NCBI GenBank assembly: GCA_023957245.1
Contig: JAMLHJ010000001.1
Location: forward strand, 81,273-145,272
Direction of reading: 5' to 3'
Length of the DNA: 64,000 nucleotides
Source of the DNA: Chitinophagales bacterium
GTDB taxonomy: Bacteria; Bacteroidota; Bacteroidia; Chitinophagales; JADIYW01
Shown: positions 7,148-15,789 of the stretch, piece after piece
How the letters are laid out: each line of letters opens with the position of its first letter
How positions within the stretch are numbered: the stretch's first letter is position 1
Program-made: the position numbers and the translations under genes
Notes under the pieces: generated by a model
Seen by the model: the letters and a program-made list of their open reading frames with translations, nothing else
The model's database searches: none
Told to the model about the DNA's origin: nothing

Positions 7148-7456
7148 ATGGCACGAGGTAGAAAAATATTATATCCATCATCTTCAGTAGTTAAAGACAA
7201 GGCAGGGGGTCGTCCTCGCAACCGCTTAATGCCAGATAGGAATGAATGCTTATCACATCGCTATTATTATTATGCCTATCTTCTCAAGCTCAGCTATGAG
7301 GATTGTCTCCAACAGCTTGAGCAAGATTTTTTTATTTGCGAACAAACTATTATCAATATATTGACTAAGCAGCATAGTGCCAATGGCCTTTTGTCCTCAC
7401 TATCGCTATCTAAGAAAGAGCTAGCCTTGAAGTATCCTCAGTTTTCTTGGAAGTAA
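7148..7456 (+). CDS. small HTH-like phage protein (often labelled transposase in Bacteroidota)
   Basis: A 102-aa basic protein with GGRPRNRLMPDRNECLSHRY, then YYYYAYLLKLSYEDCLQQLE and a helix-turn-helix-like FFICEQTIINIL. I recall short proteins of this GRPRN...RYYYY type in Bacteroidota Mu-like phages; the database label transposase is probably not meaningful. ATG at 7148 (MARGRKILYP) is preferred over 7040 because the family starts near this point. It converges with and overlaps the leftward gene ending at 7438 by 19 bases. The role is probably DNA binding. Confidence 0.55.
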   Translation: MARGRKILYPSSSVVKDKAGGRPRNRLMPDRNECLSHRYYYYAYLLKLSYEDCLQQLEQDFFICEQTIINILTKQHSANGLLSSLSLSKKELALKYPQFSWK

Positions 7457-7923
7457 ATAGTATTTTGAACAGGCCTGGCCCCATAGTCCTCAAATTCCAA
7501 TCTGTATCTAAAGGTTCTAATTCTAAGTGCTGGTCTATTTTCTTTGTCGGCATGGGTGCGTGTCAATGTCCCAGTATTGTCAGTAGGTGACCATCCATGA
7601 AGAAACTGATTGAGCTTACATTCTATTTCGTAATACTCTAATGCTATTTTGCGCCAATATTCTTCGGTGAGGTTATCTTCATCTGCCACTTGAGCAAAAG
7701 CTAACTTAATGACTACATCTCCTTCAGCAATCTGTACTGCATCAGACATGTTGCTAAATGTCCATGTTTGAAAATCAATCAATACACATGGAAAGGCTAG
7801 GCTAGGTCTTCGAACATAACCTTCTAGCTGTCCATGATCCTGAGCTACGTGGACGATTTCAGGGATTTCAGTTTCTATCCTTTTCATGATGGATAGATAG
7901 ATATTAGCAAAAGGACTATTCAT
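7438..7923 (-). CDS. phage tail completion/terminator-like protein
   Basis: A 161-aa protein (MNSPFANIYLSIMKRIETEI...) with alternating beta strands such as FPCVLIDFQTWTFSN and ALRIRTFRYRLEFEDYGA. Size, fold pattern and position directly after the gpG-like gene suit a minor tail or tail-terminator protein. It is the last gene of the leftward late operon and overlaps its neighbour's start by 4 bases. The assignment is by context rather than a clear signature. Confidence 0.5.
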   Translation of the reverse strand: MNSPFANIYLSIMKRIETEIPEIVHVAQDHGQLEGYVRRPSLAFPCVLIDFQTWTFSNMSDAVQIAEGDVVIKLAFAQVADEDNLTEEYWRKIALEYYEIECKLNQFLHGWSPTDNTGTLTRTHADKENRPALRIRTFRYRLEFEDYGARPVQNTIYFQEN

Positions 7924-8423
7924 GAGAATATTTTTTTGATGTTATGATCAATAATGATTTTTACAGTATGATTGAGCGTATCACTTTCATTGCCTTGATA
8001 GGGTGCAAACTGTCTTTTTTTGATGTTCATTTTTCTGCTATGGGCTTTGACTTTGTGTGTAGCAGTAATTTTTCGTTTACTTTTTTTGCCTGAATACTGT
8101 CCACGTGTATGAGCTTTGACCTGTACAGTTTCGTTGAAGCCCTCGTTATGCACTTTGGCATAAGGCATATCATTGATAACCTTGACTTGTCCAGGAGTGC
8201 GCTCAGAAGTGAAGCCACGTTTTAATGCTCCTGAAGCTACTAGGATGGTATTGCCTTCGCCAGACTTTTCCCATCGGACTCCTTCCCATGCTTGGTTGCG
8301 AAAATTGTCATCTACAAACCTGAGTGCAGCTGCTTCAATTTCGGGTGCAGCACTGCGGTCTAAAAAACTTGAAGACTCCCTAGCTGCTTCTTGTAAAACT
8401 TTATTAAACTCTTCAAAGGTCAT
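7920..8423 (-). CDS. phage virion morphogenesis protein (Mu gpG-like)
   Basis: A 167-aa protein with the family hallmark of phage virion morphogenesis/tail completion proteins: W-E-x2-RWEKSGEG, LVASGALKRGF and KVINDMPYAKVHNEGFNE. These match the gpG/HK97 gp10-type pattern in which a strand-turn ends in YAxxHNEG. It probably acts in head-tail joining or tail completion. The C-terminal part is very basic (KSKRKITATHKVKAHSRK). It shares a one-base junction with the spike gene. Confidence 0.75.
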   Translation of the reverse strand: MTFEEFNKVLQEAARESSSFLDRSAAPEIEAAALRFVDDNFRNQAWEGVRWEKSGEGNTILVASGALKRGFTSERTPGQVKVINDMPYAKVHNEGFNETVQVKAHTRGQYSGKKSKRKITATHKVKAHSRKMNIKKRQFAPYQGNESDTLNHTVKIIIDHNIKKIFS

Positions 8424-8962
8424 TATTGTTTAATTTTTGGGTTTTCTAAATCTGCAATAGTCGTATTGGTTAAAGTGCCTACCACAGGAGGAGCTGTGCC
8501 AGCTCCCGAGCCGCTATGAAGATGGGTGCCCGTCCAAGCTACGATTTGATTGACTTTGTTTTCTAAAGTATTCAACTGCTGTACAAGTTCTGTTATTTTG
8601 ACTAACCCTTTGAGTTGACCATCATTAAAAGCAAAGCCATCTTTAGTAACTTCTAAGGTCACTTCTTGGATGCGAATAATAAATTTGTCTATTTGAGAAC
8701 TTGCAATTAAAATATAGTCTTGTCCCATTTCAATTTTGGCTATAGTGCAAATACTATCTTTTGCAGGGATAACATAAATACCTGTATTGTCTGATATCAC
8801 AGCTCTCAGTCTCACATCAAAAATCACAACCCCAGCTTGAATCTCTATGTCAACAGTTAAGTTTTGTATGTCAATAGCTTTGACCTTGCCTTCCAAGATT
8901 TCGTACTGAGCTCCACCACCAAGTTCTTTTATACCTTCTTTGATTTTATTATAATTTTTCAT
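8423..8962 (-). CDS. baseplate spike protein (gpV/gp45-like)
   Basis: A 179-aa protein with an OB-fold-like N-terminal half and a C-terminal segment WTGTHLHSGSGAGTAPPVV that resembles the H-x-H metal-binding, glycine-rich tips of contractile-tail spike proteins. It would form the membrane-piercing tip under the tail tube. It overlaps the hub gene by 4 bases, the expected neighbour in contractile tails. The stretch DNTGIYVIPAKDSICTIAKI fits the OB barrel. Confidence 0.65.
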   Translation of the reverse strand: MKNYNKIKEGIKELGGGAQYEILEGKVKAIDIQNLTVDIEIQAGVVIFDVRLRAVISDNTGIYVIPAKDSICTIAKIEMGQDYILIASSQIDKFIIRIQEVTLEVTKDGFAFNDGQLKGLVKITELVQQLNTLENKVNQIVAWTGTHLHSGSGAGTAPPVVGTLTNTTIADLENPKIKQ

Positions 8963-9945
8963 GATAGCTTGATTCCTAATTCAATGGTTCTTGTTCCGCC
9001 GTTTTCACCAAAGGTGGTAGTAACGCTTTCTATAAAATAGTTTCCTGACCTTTCGGGAAATAACCGATCCTCAAGTTCAGCTCTCCAGCCATGTTGTACA
9101 AAAGGTATTAGTTTAGTATCAAAACTCCCTTCGTATCCATCAAAAGCTTCTTGCTTGAGCTTAGCTTCAGCAATCTCTTTCAGTGTTTTTTCATCAGATA
9201 CAGCAGTTATGGTATCTGTTCTCACTATTCCACCTGGTGTCCCTGTTTTGGTGGTAATCTGTGAGCCGTCAGATTTTTTAAAGTTCAATTCTATTTGCAC
9301 CTGTACATCATCAGCTCTTTTGAATTTCAATGAATCTCCATCGATGGTATTCCATCTGAGGCGATACTTGACGGTTTTGATTGCTAAATCAATGTATGTC
9401 AAACCCATATATAGGGTATCGTCTATAAAATATGCAGTCAATGTACCTTTGAATAGGCCTTTGATATACTCAATGACCTGAGTGCCAGAAGCGTTATTGA
9501 TGACAATATTTCTAAGTGATACATTGGGAATATCTTTATGGAGCTTGATTTCAGTTCCTTTAACGACCTCTTTGAGAACTTCTATAAGAGTAGTATTTTT
9601 CCAAGATGTGGTGATATTCTTTTTATTTCTAAGTATCCAACTATAACCTTCACACTCTATCTCGCAGGGTGTAGTGGGGTTAATTTGTTTAATAAATCCT
9701 ACAAATTCTTCTTTCTTTTTTCCATTGTAGCCCAGCAAAATATTGACTTTATCTCCTACTTTAAATCGATGAGCGGTCTGTACACTTTCAGTAGTAATAT
9801 TTTTATGTTTGATTACGCTACTGGTAGGAAGTGCTATGACAGCCCTATCGGCATACTCATGGATACTTTTCTCAATTTTGAGATTATGGACTCCTTTGAA
9901 CCTAAAGTTTCCAATTTGTATTAGGCTATTTAAAACAAAGTGCAT
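8959..9945 (-). CDS. baseplate hub protein (gpD/gp44-like)
   Basis: A 328-aa protein of the late-control gpD type: an N-terminal domain with RFKVGDKVNILLGYNGKKKE and EFVGFIKQINPTTPCEIECE, a middle domain with TLIEVLKEVVKGTEIKLHK, and a C-terminal part ending GNYFIESVTTTFGENGGTR. These follow the gp27-like hub fold. It lies between the spike gene and the DUF6046-like gene and would trimerise on the tube end. Confidence 0.75.
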   Translation of the reverse strand: MHFVLNSLIQIGNFRFKGVHNLKIEKSIHEYADRAVIALPTSSVIKHKNITTESVQTAHRFKVGDKVNILLGYNGKKKEEFVGFIKQINPTTPCEIECEGYSWILRNKKNITTSWKNTTLIEVLKEVVKGTEIKLHKDIPNVSLRNIVINNASGTQVIEYIKGLFKGTLTAYFIDDTLYMGLTYIDLAIKTVKYRLRWNTIDGDSLKFKRADDVQVQIELNFKKSDGSQITTKTGTPGGIVRTDTITAVSDEKTLKEIAEAKLKQEAFDGYEGSFDTKLIPFVQHGWRAELEDRLFPERSGNYFIESVTTTFGENGGTRTIELGIKLS

Positions 9946-9947
9946 GA

Positions 9948-10565
9948 TTATAATATTTCAAGTTCAAACTCTTGGTCTGTTACTAAATTGAATTCATAGG
10001 CTCTTATATGTTCTACTCCAGGATTTTCGTTAAAAGAAAAATCAGAAATGACTACTTTGTCTTGACCTCCATTCTCACCAGTGAGCAAAAAGATATCCGT
10101 GAGTATGGAATTAATTTCTAAAGCTTCATTGCGTTCATAGAGTGTTTTCAGAGCTTCCGCATCTTTTTCAGGAAAAGTTCCATCATGCCCTATAATAAAG
10201 CCTTTGACATTGATATTATAATCTTCCATACTGATATGCTCCTTGACCGTGCCTCTACGCTCAGTCATAGAAGTTTCAACTATTCGTTTAGCTCCAGTGA
10301 TGCTTAGCCATGAGTAAGGCAGAAACAAACCACCGATAGTGATAGGCATGAAGATAGTGCGACCTAGCGCATCACTAGCATAATAGCTCCCATAGTTACC
10401 TTGTTGAGATTTCTTACTGATGATGTTTTCAATCTTTAGGTCACCATTATTGCTAAAAGACTTGTAATTTTTGCTTCCATCAGGATCAGTGATATTGTAG
10501 TCCGCTGGACGATATTTGAATTGTTTTTGAAACAAATCTTGTAAATTATATTGAAGTATTGTCAT
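9948..10565 (-). CDS. DUF6046-like baseplate/tail protein
   Basis: A 205-aa protein with a long predicted beta domain (GRTIFMPITIGGLFLPYSWL, then RGTVKEHISMEDYNINVKGF and DKVVISDFSFNENPGVEHIR). This resembles the DUF6046 proteins of Bacteroidota phages that lie next to hub genes and probably correspond to tail-tube/hub adaptors. It starts the baseplate part of the leftward operon. Assignment is from recall of the family pattern. Confidence 0.55.
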   Translation of the reverse strand: MTILQYNLQDLFQKQFKYRPADYNITDPDGSKNYKSFSNNGDLKIENIISKKSQQGNYGSYYASDALGRTIFMPITIGGLFLPYSWLSITGAKRIVETSMTERRGTVKEHISMEDYNINVKGFIIGHDGTFPEKDAEALKTLYERNEALEINSILTDIFLLTGENGGQDKVVISDFSFNENPGVEHIRAYEFNLVTDQEFELEIL

Positions 10566-10662
10566 ATTGATTAGGTTTTTGTATATTTGTGATTGAACGC
10601 CTATTTGCCCTATTGGTACTTCTTTGTAAGTATGTCTTTAGATTGCGATGATGGCGTTCATT

Positions 10663-11853
10663 TTATTTTCTATGTATAAGAATTCCTCGTCTGGTTTTCT
10701 CTCTTAATTTACTATATGAATTTTCCTTGTCCGCATCATAAACAGTCCATCTTTCAGGGTTTTTAATATTGTAGCTAAATACTAATGGATTGCCTTTATA
10801 ATATTTGATATACCTTTTAAAGATTTTATTATCATCTTCTACAATCCATACTTCATCTGCATTTTGTATGATATCTGTTGCATGATTAATAAATTTCCAT
10901 CGTTCTTCATTTTTATGTTCCTCCTCTACATGTTGCCACTGGTCATTAAGTTCCCATTCTAAGCCGTCAGCTGTTTTGATTTTTTTATCAAGTTCCTGCC
11001 AAAGCTTTTTAGCAGTCTCTTTATCTTTAGGAGTCCTGACCTCTGGAAGTTCATCATTTTTAAGTATTTGTTTCACAGAGCGCATTCCGTAGTTTTCTTC
11101 AGCCATAAATTGATGAGTTTTGTTATTTTTCAAATCTGCTGGGAGCCTTATAAAATATGGGTGATCTTCATTAAATATCACTTGTTCTGTGCCTACGTTT
11201 CTTTTGAAATAAGGTTTAATGTTTTGCTTTGAAAACAAGTCGCCTTCTTCTCTTTTATTTTTTTTGGCACCTGGTACAGGCAGTACAGTACATCTGCACC
11301 CCCAATCGTTAGGTGGGTATATTTTAGACCATAGAGGATCATCAGGTGGCAAGCGTAGTCCATCTAAATCCTTGTGGCTTTTTCTCACTCTATTATCTCC
11401 CACTGTTCTATACTCCAGCATGTCGAATTCTTTAAGCTTATCCCATTTGTTTGCCATTTGAGCCATAGATACAGCTGAGTTATATTCAGTACGCAGGTAA
11501 TTATCATTAAATTCTTTATCAATTGGTATGACCTCCTGTCTAAATCTACCATAAGACACTAGCTCACCGTTTTGGTCTGTGAGTTTCTTTTTAAACTCCT
11601 GTAGCTGAGTGAGTGACTTTGCCGCTGAAAAGGCAAAGATGTTGGCATTGAGCTTTTCAAATAGCTTGGTTTCAGGTTTTGTAGGATCAAGAGCACCATC
11701 ATAATTCATTCCTTTTTTGACGGCTTCTTGTAGCTTTTTGGCAACACTAAAATAGTATTTGGGTTCTATTTCATCTGCTTTTAACGTACCATTGAATAGC
11801 TTTTCAATCATATCATCAGAGGCACTGGCATTAATGTCTGATAGAGTTATCAT
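10663..11853 (-). CDS. phage minor head protein with C-terminal nuclease-like domain
   Basis: A 396-aa protein. Residues 1-200 are a Mu gpF/SPP1 gp7-type minor head protein, with EYRTVGDNRVRKSHKDLDG and the diagnostic PPNDWGCRCTV (Cys 186 and 188). Residues about 255-396 form a second domain with EWELNDQWQHVEEEHKNEER, NADEVWIVEDDNKIFKRYIK and a basic end. That pattern resembles the phage Barnase-EndoU-ColicinE5/D-RelE-like (PBECR) nuclease domains fused to capsid-associated proteins. The nuclease would be packaged in or carried with the head. It follows the portal gene. Confidence 0.75.
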   Translation of the reverse strand: MITLSDINASASDDMIEKLFNGTLKADEIEPKYYFSVAKKLQEAVKKGMNYDGALDPTKPETKLFEKLNANIFAFSAAKSLTQLQEFKKKLTDQNGELVSYGRFRQEVIPIDKEFNDNYLRTEYNSAVSMAQMANKWDKLKEFDMLEYRTVGDNRVRKSHKDLDGLRLPPDDPLWSKIYPPNDWGCRCTVLPVPGAKKNKREEGDLFSKQNIKPYFKRNVGTEQVIFNEDHPYFIRLPADLKNNKTHQFMAEENYGMRSVKQILKNDELPEVRTPKDKETAKKLWQELDKKIKTADGLEWELNDQWQHVEEEHKNEERWKFINHATDIIQNADEVWIVEDDNKIFKRYIKYYKGNPLVFSYNIKNPERWTVYDADKENSYSKLREKTRRGILIHRK

Positions 11854-11930
11854 CTGATGTTGATAATTACAACAATTATCTGACTTGTAGAATTCTTTGA
11901 GAGTAATGTGTGCCCCACTACCAAGTGGGG

Positions 11931-13223
11931 CTATACGAAAAAACCATCATCTCTAAGTTTTAGAACATCTGACATTGACAAAGAGTATCCTCCATTTGGA
12001 GGCATTTGCTGATTTTTAGCATTTTCTATGAGTATTGCTTTTTGTGATTCATAATCCTTAGGCTTTTCAATACCAAAGGTTTCATATATAGTATCATCGC
12101 ATATTGGTAGCTGTGCTTCGTTTTTCAGTCTTATATAGATATTTAGCCAGTCATTTTTGGAAATTCTTTCTTCTACATTTTTTACATGAAAATAACCGTC
12201 TTTTATGTCGATACCATTTGCTTTCAATATCTCACAGAACCTTCTATTGAGTATTCTCCTTACAAATTTTATGTCAGATATATTAATATCATTTTCGGTG
12301 TCTGCATGTACTGATGCTTGAGCATATCCACTAGAATCACTGCTTTCAGTTGTTTCTGTTTGACCTAATATTAGCTTACTGATTTGAGTGTCGCAAGCCT
12401 TAATGAGATTATTATACAGGTCACCTGTAGGATTATTAGTACCACCTTGTACAAATTCAACTGTCGTACCAGCAGGTCTAACTAACTGTCCCCCTCCTCC
12501 CATTGTTTCAAGAGCTTCAAGGAGTTTCATTCTTTGTGTTTCATCATAGCCATCCCAAACTGCATCAATAAGAGGCATACCAAATATTTCTGTAAACTGA
12601 GCCCAGTCACCAAAGTTTCCTCTCTTGTAAATAACATATTGACATGCAGACAACAGTTTTCCTAAGTCTTTGGGCTTGCCAGCTTCAAGGACAGTATTGG
12701 CGTACCATCCTTCTCTGATATTGATAGCGCCAGTATTTGTTGTTTGCTCTTTGCATACTATGCCAAGTTCAGGACGAATGTGCTTCCTTGGAATATCAAA
12801 AACACCAAATGTATTATCAGGATAGAAATCAATTTCAAGCATGGTATATCCCCACAGTTTGGATTTTAATAATTCTTCAACCATCAGCTCAAAGTCTGGA
12901 GTATCAATCCATTCTTTCATTAACTTAACTTCCTTGCCCTCATTGTCCAAAAACTGCCAATCAGCATTTGTTACTGCCAATATTCTTTTTTCTACAACAG
13001 AAGATAGATGGCCATCGAGCATAATATCTTCATAGAGGTCATATAACTCCGTTCGTCTAGGGACTGTTGATTCGGCAGCACGCATAGCATTGCGCCAATT
13101 GTCAATATCTTGCGTCTTACGATGTATAGGACGTATGGTTAGGTTTTGGATAAGCACGGGAGTATCTCTTCCTTCTGCATCTATTTTAGCTTTTGTATTA
13201 AAGCCTATATTGTTAGTATTCAT
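11931..13223 (-). CDS. phage portal protein (DUF935, Mu gp29-like)
   Basis: A 430-aa portal. Characteristic segments are MLDGHLSSVVEKRILAVTNA, a central MLEIDFYPDNTFGVFDIPRK, and AVWDGYDETQRMKLLEALET, followed by LILGQTETTESSDSSGYAQA near the wing/stem. It forms the dodecameric ring at the capsid vertex. Length is slightly under Mu gp29 (about 510 aa). It sits between the gp36-like and minor head genes, the expected order. A 77-bp gap separates it from the minor head gene. Confidence 0.85.
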   Translation of the reverse strand: MNTNNIGFNTKAKIDAEGRDTPVLIQNLTIRPIHRKTQDIDNWRNAMRAAESTVPRRTELYDLYEDIMLDGHLSSVVEKRILAVTNADWQFLDNEGKEVKLMKEWIDTPDFELMVEELLKSKLWGYTMLEIDFYPDNTFGVFDIPRKHIRPELGIVCKEQTTNTGAINIREGWYANTVLEAGKPKDLGKLLSACQYVIYKRGNFGDWAQFTEIFGMPLIDAVWDGYDETQRMKLLEALETMGGGGQLVRPAGTTVEFVQGGTNNPTGDLYNNLIKACDTQISKLILGQTETTESSDSSGYAQASVHADTENDINISDIKFVRRILNRRFCEILKANGIDIKDGYFHVKNVEERISKNDWLNIYIRLKNEAQLPICDDTIYETFGIEKPKDYESQKAILIENAKNQQMPPNGGYSLSMSDVLKLRDDGFFV

Positions 13224-13648
13224 TAGTAATGGTTTCTTCGTTTAGGATTAGATGAAAAATGAAAGAAGCTAGAATTCTCTTCAGGTGTTACTGGTGGCCA
13301 ATTGACAGGGACTATTTTTCCTGACTGTATTCCAGCTAGCCATTTTACAGCTTGGTTGTACCTGATTTCTGCATCTTCTAAATCAATATTAGCATTGCCA
13401 AGAATGGTAAAATGCCACTTTGCAATGTTTTTTACATACATCATTAGGATTGGGTCAGGATTCCATGTAGGTTCATTATCTATATTGTCAAACAACTGTT
13501 CTACTCTATATCTGCTCAAATATCCTTTGGCTTCAGTAATAGCAGCATTAATTGCATCTTGCATTACGGCGACATTGCCTTTGCTTATAACATTGGACAC
13601 TGTGCCGTAAATGTGTGTCTGCATTTGAATTGGTGTAAGAAATGCCAT
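13223..13648 (-). CDS. Mu gp36-like protein (DUF1320)
   Basis: A 141-aa protein matching the gp36 family: an N-terminal FLTPIQMQTHIYGTVSNVIS, helices with INAAITEAKGYLSRYRVEQL, then PDPILMMYVKNIAKWHFTI and DAEIRYNQAVKWLAGIQSGK. Members are putative head-tail connector/adaptor proteins. It shares a one-base junction with both the portal and the terminase genes, so the packaging genes form one tight operon. Confidence 0.75.
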   Translation of the reverse strand: MAFLTPIQMQTHIYGTVSNVISKGNVAVMQDAINAAITEAKGYLSRYRVEQLFDNIDNEPTWNPDPILMMYVKNIAKWHFTILGNANIDLEDAEIRYNQAVKWLAGIQSGKIVPVNWPPVTPEENSSFFHFSSNPKRRNHY

Positions 13649-15198
13649 TAGAATCTCTTTTTATTAATTAAAGAATGTGGTTTAATATGTAAATGACCAG
13701 TATTATTGGTTTTAACTTTTTCATCAATTTTAAAAACGGCACCTTCGACTGCATCAGGACCATCCATTGTTTTAGAATTTGGCTTTACTGATTTGAACTG
13801 AGCATCCAGCCGTTTCATGTGAGGGTCATTTTTCTCTTGTTCATTAAGTATTAAATAGCCGTTTCTGTTAAGAGGTTCTAAAGTGCCTTCAATTCTCATA
13901 AATTTGTCAGGTTTTTTTCTTTCATCAGTTCCTACTGGCAACAATACTCCAGTAGTCTTGGACTTATCTGCTATGAGAGGTTTTAGGACTTGTTGATAAA
14001 AGGGGTCTTGAAGCGTATTATTTTCTATATAAATAAACTGTTGTTTAGCTTTGGCAGCATATTGTTGAGCAGCAAATAACCAATCAATGAAGTCAGCATT
14101 CTTAACATGATTTACAAATACCTTATAGATATACCTATATAAGCCTCTATGCCCTACAATGACTACTGCCTTACAGCTATTGTTTTTAGCAGATTTTACT
14201 GTAGGCTTATCTTTGTTAGAGGGTGAGGGGTCTGCATATATGACTACAAAGGGTAGCGTATGAAGAGGAGGGCATTTTCCATAGGAGAGTTCAGGAAAGG
14301 TTTTTCCTTGGGAAAATGGGTTGTTAAAATACTCCTTTTGGCCTGATTCGTAGCTCATTAACTCTAAAGCATCATCAATATCTTGCTCTGTATTTTTCTC
14401 TATCCATGTCGAACGACCATTCTCGTCTCTAATATTAACTGTTTCATCTAAGGTTGCTAATGAGGCAAACTTTGTAGCGATTGAGTTTTCTGCTATAATA
14501 TTATTGTCACAACTGATCCAATAGGGTTTGCTAATTTCAATCGTTGGAATGACAGCTTCTTGAATCCATTTCCAACGAGCTTCTAATCTATCTTCATTTC
14601 GACAAACCTCATCGTCATCAATATCATCGAATATTATGAAATTTATCCGCATTTCATCTAGTCTAGCACCTCTGGGGTTTTGACCTGCCCCTACAGCTCT
14701 AAATGATGAACCTCTCTTGGTTATAAACTCTTCTGCCGTCCATCTTCCAATATTATTTTGTTGAATACCATAGTCATGAATCAACCTTTGATTACTTTCT
14801 AAGTTAGCTTTATAAGGAGCTAATAGACGAGAGGCATTATCTTCTGACTTGCTTATCATCAACAGGTTAGCTCTAATTTTTTGAGCATAAACTTTAAAAA
14901 AAACTTCTAACATTCGCCTCGTTGATTTTGATAAACCACGAGCCCATTTTCTACTATGGACGATTCTTTCGGAATAAATATATTTTCGAGAGCTAGCGAT
15001 ATGGAACTTTGCAGGTTTTGCAAAACAAAATCTAGGGAAATAGTACTCAAACCATGCTTCAGGATCTTTTTCTAAAGCAAGCATTCTAATGTGCTTTTGA
15101 GCTGGAGTCTCAAATAAGTTTATACTAGTACTATCATAGATAGACTTTTTGAGAGCTTCCCATTCATTATATATTTTTCTTTCATTTAAGTTGCTCAT
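13648..15198 (-). CDS. terminase large subunit (Mu gp28-like)
   Basis: A 516-aa packaging motor. An atypical P-loop region (KWARGLSKSTRRMLEVFF), a Walker B strand INFIIFDDIDDDEV and a C-terminal RNase-H-like nuclease strand VVIYADPSPSNKDK are visible. It cuts and pumps DNA into proheads. The ATG at 15198 overlaps the small-subunit stop in an ATGA arrangement, so I prefer it to 15231. It is the second gene of the leftward late operon. Confidence 0.85.
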   Translation of the reverse strand: MSNLNERKIYNEWEALKKSIYDSTSINLFETPAQKHIRMLALEKDPEAWFEYYFPRFCFAKPAKFHIASSRKYIYSERIVHSRKWARGLSKSTRRMLEVFFKVYAQKIRANLLMISKSEDNASRLLAPYKANLESNQRLIHDYGIQQNNIGRWTAEEFITKRGSSFRAVGAGQNPRGARLDEMRINFIIFDDIDDDEVCRNEDRLEARWKWIQEAVIPTIEISKPYWISCDNNIIAENSIATKFASLATLDETVNIRDENGRSTWIEKNTEQDIDDALELMSYESGQKEYFNNPFSQGKTFPELSYGKCPPLHTLPFVVIYADPSPSNKDKPTVKSAKNNSCKAVVIVGHRGLYRYIYKVFVNHVKNADFIDWLFAAQQYAAKAKQQFIYIENNTLQDPFYQQVLKPLIADKSKTTGVLLPVGTDERKKPDKFMRIEGTLEPLNRNGYLILNEQEKNDPHMKRLDAQFKSVKPNSKTMDGPDAVEGAVFKIDEKVKTNNTGHLHIKPHSLINKKRF

Positions 15199-15659
15199 TG
15201 TAGGATTGTTGAAATAAGGTGATCGAAGCATTCAGTCAAGAGCTTTGTTTTTTCGATATCGATTGTCCTCCAATGCTCTAGCATTTTTCTTGCTACGTTA
15301 TAGACATCATTGAGGCTAGTTTCTTGCTCAAGAGATTCAATATCTTTTATAAGCTTTCTTCTAGCATCTGCTTCTTTGGCATCCGCAAATCTTTTGCCTT
15401 CAGGTTTTGTTTGGATATGATTATTTACTTGCTCCAACTCATTATATAGTGCAGCCAGTTGCTCTTGTCTAGTGAGCAACAAGCTTTTTTTAAGTGTTTT
15501 CCAATTACCATCAGCAACCCATTTGCCCATTGTTTTTTCAGTAACTCCTACTCTTGTAGCTAATTCCTTCACCACGCTAACGCCCTCTTTAGTGTAGAGT
15601 ATCTTAGCCCATTGCTTCTTTTGTTCAATTGATAAAACTTTCATACGTACAAATTTCAT
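15195..15659 (-). CDS. terminase small subunit-like HTH protein
   Basis: A 154-aa protein with an N-terminal helix-turn-helix (GVSVVKELATRVGVTEKTMG) followed by a long charged helical region, as in terminase small subunits (DNA recognition and assembly with the large subunit). It directly precedes the large subunit with a 4-base overlap. ATG 15644 (MKVLSIEQ) is an alternative start 5 codons in. It opens the leftward late operon. Confidence 0.7.
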   Translation of the reverse strand: MKFVRMKVLSIEQKKQWAKILYTKEGVSVVKELATRVGVTEKTMGKWVADGNWKTLKKSLLLTRQEQLAALYNELEQVNNHIQTKPEGKRFADAKEADARRKLIKDIESLEQETSLNDVYNVARKMLEHWRTIDIEKTKLLTECFDHLISTILQ

Positions 15660-15789
15660 ATCTATATCTAACTGCCAAATGATTTAAAATCAATATAGCG
15701 TTGTATATGTATCATTATAGTTTATAAGATGTATCAAGAATATTTATAACTATTTGTATGTTTTTTTTGTATTGCAATTTTGTATCACA
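15660..15789. promoter_or_regulatory. divergent late promoter region
   Basis: This 130-base A+T-rich gap separates the leftward packaging/baseplate operon from the rightward head/tail operon, so it must hold at least two outward promoters unless transcription enters from elsewhere. It has several TTG and TATTTG-like stretches near 15745-15785, as expected of Bacteroidota sigma sites, but no element can be fixed with confidence. Confidence 0.4.

Noticed and set aside
7021..7221. Leftward ORF of 66 codons
   Set aside because: It lies opposite to the better supported 7148-7456 gene and has no independent features.
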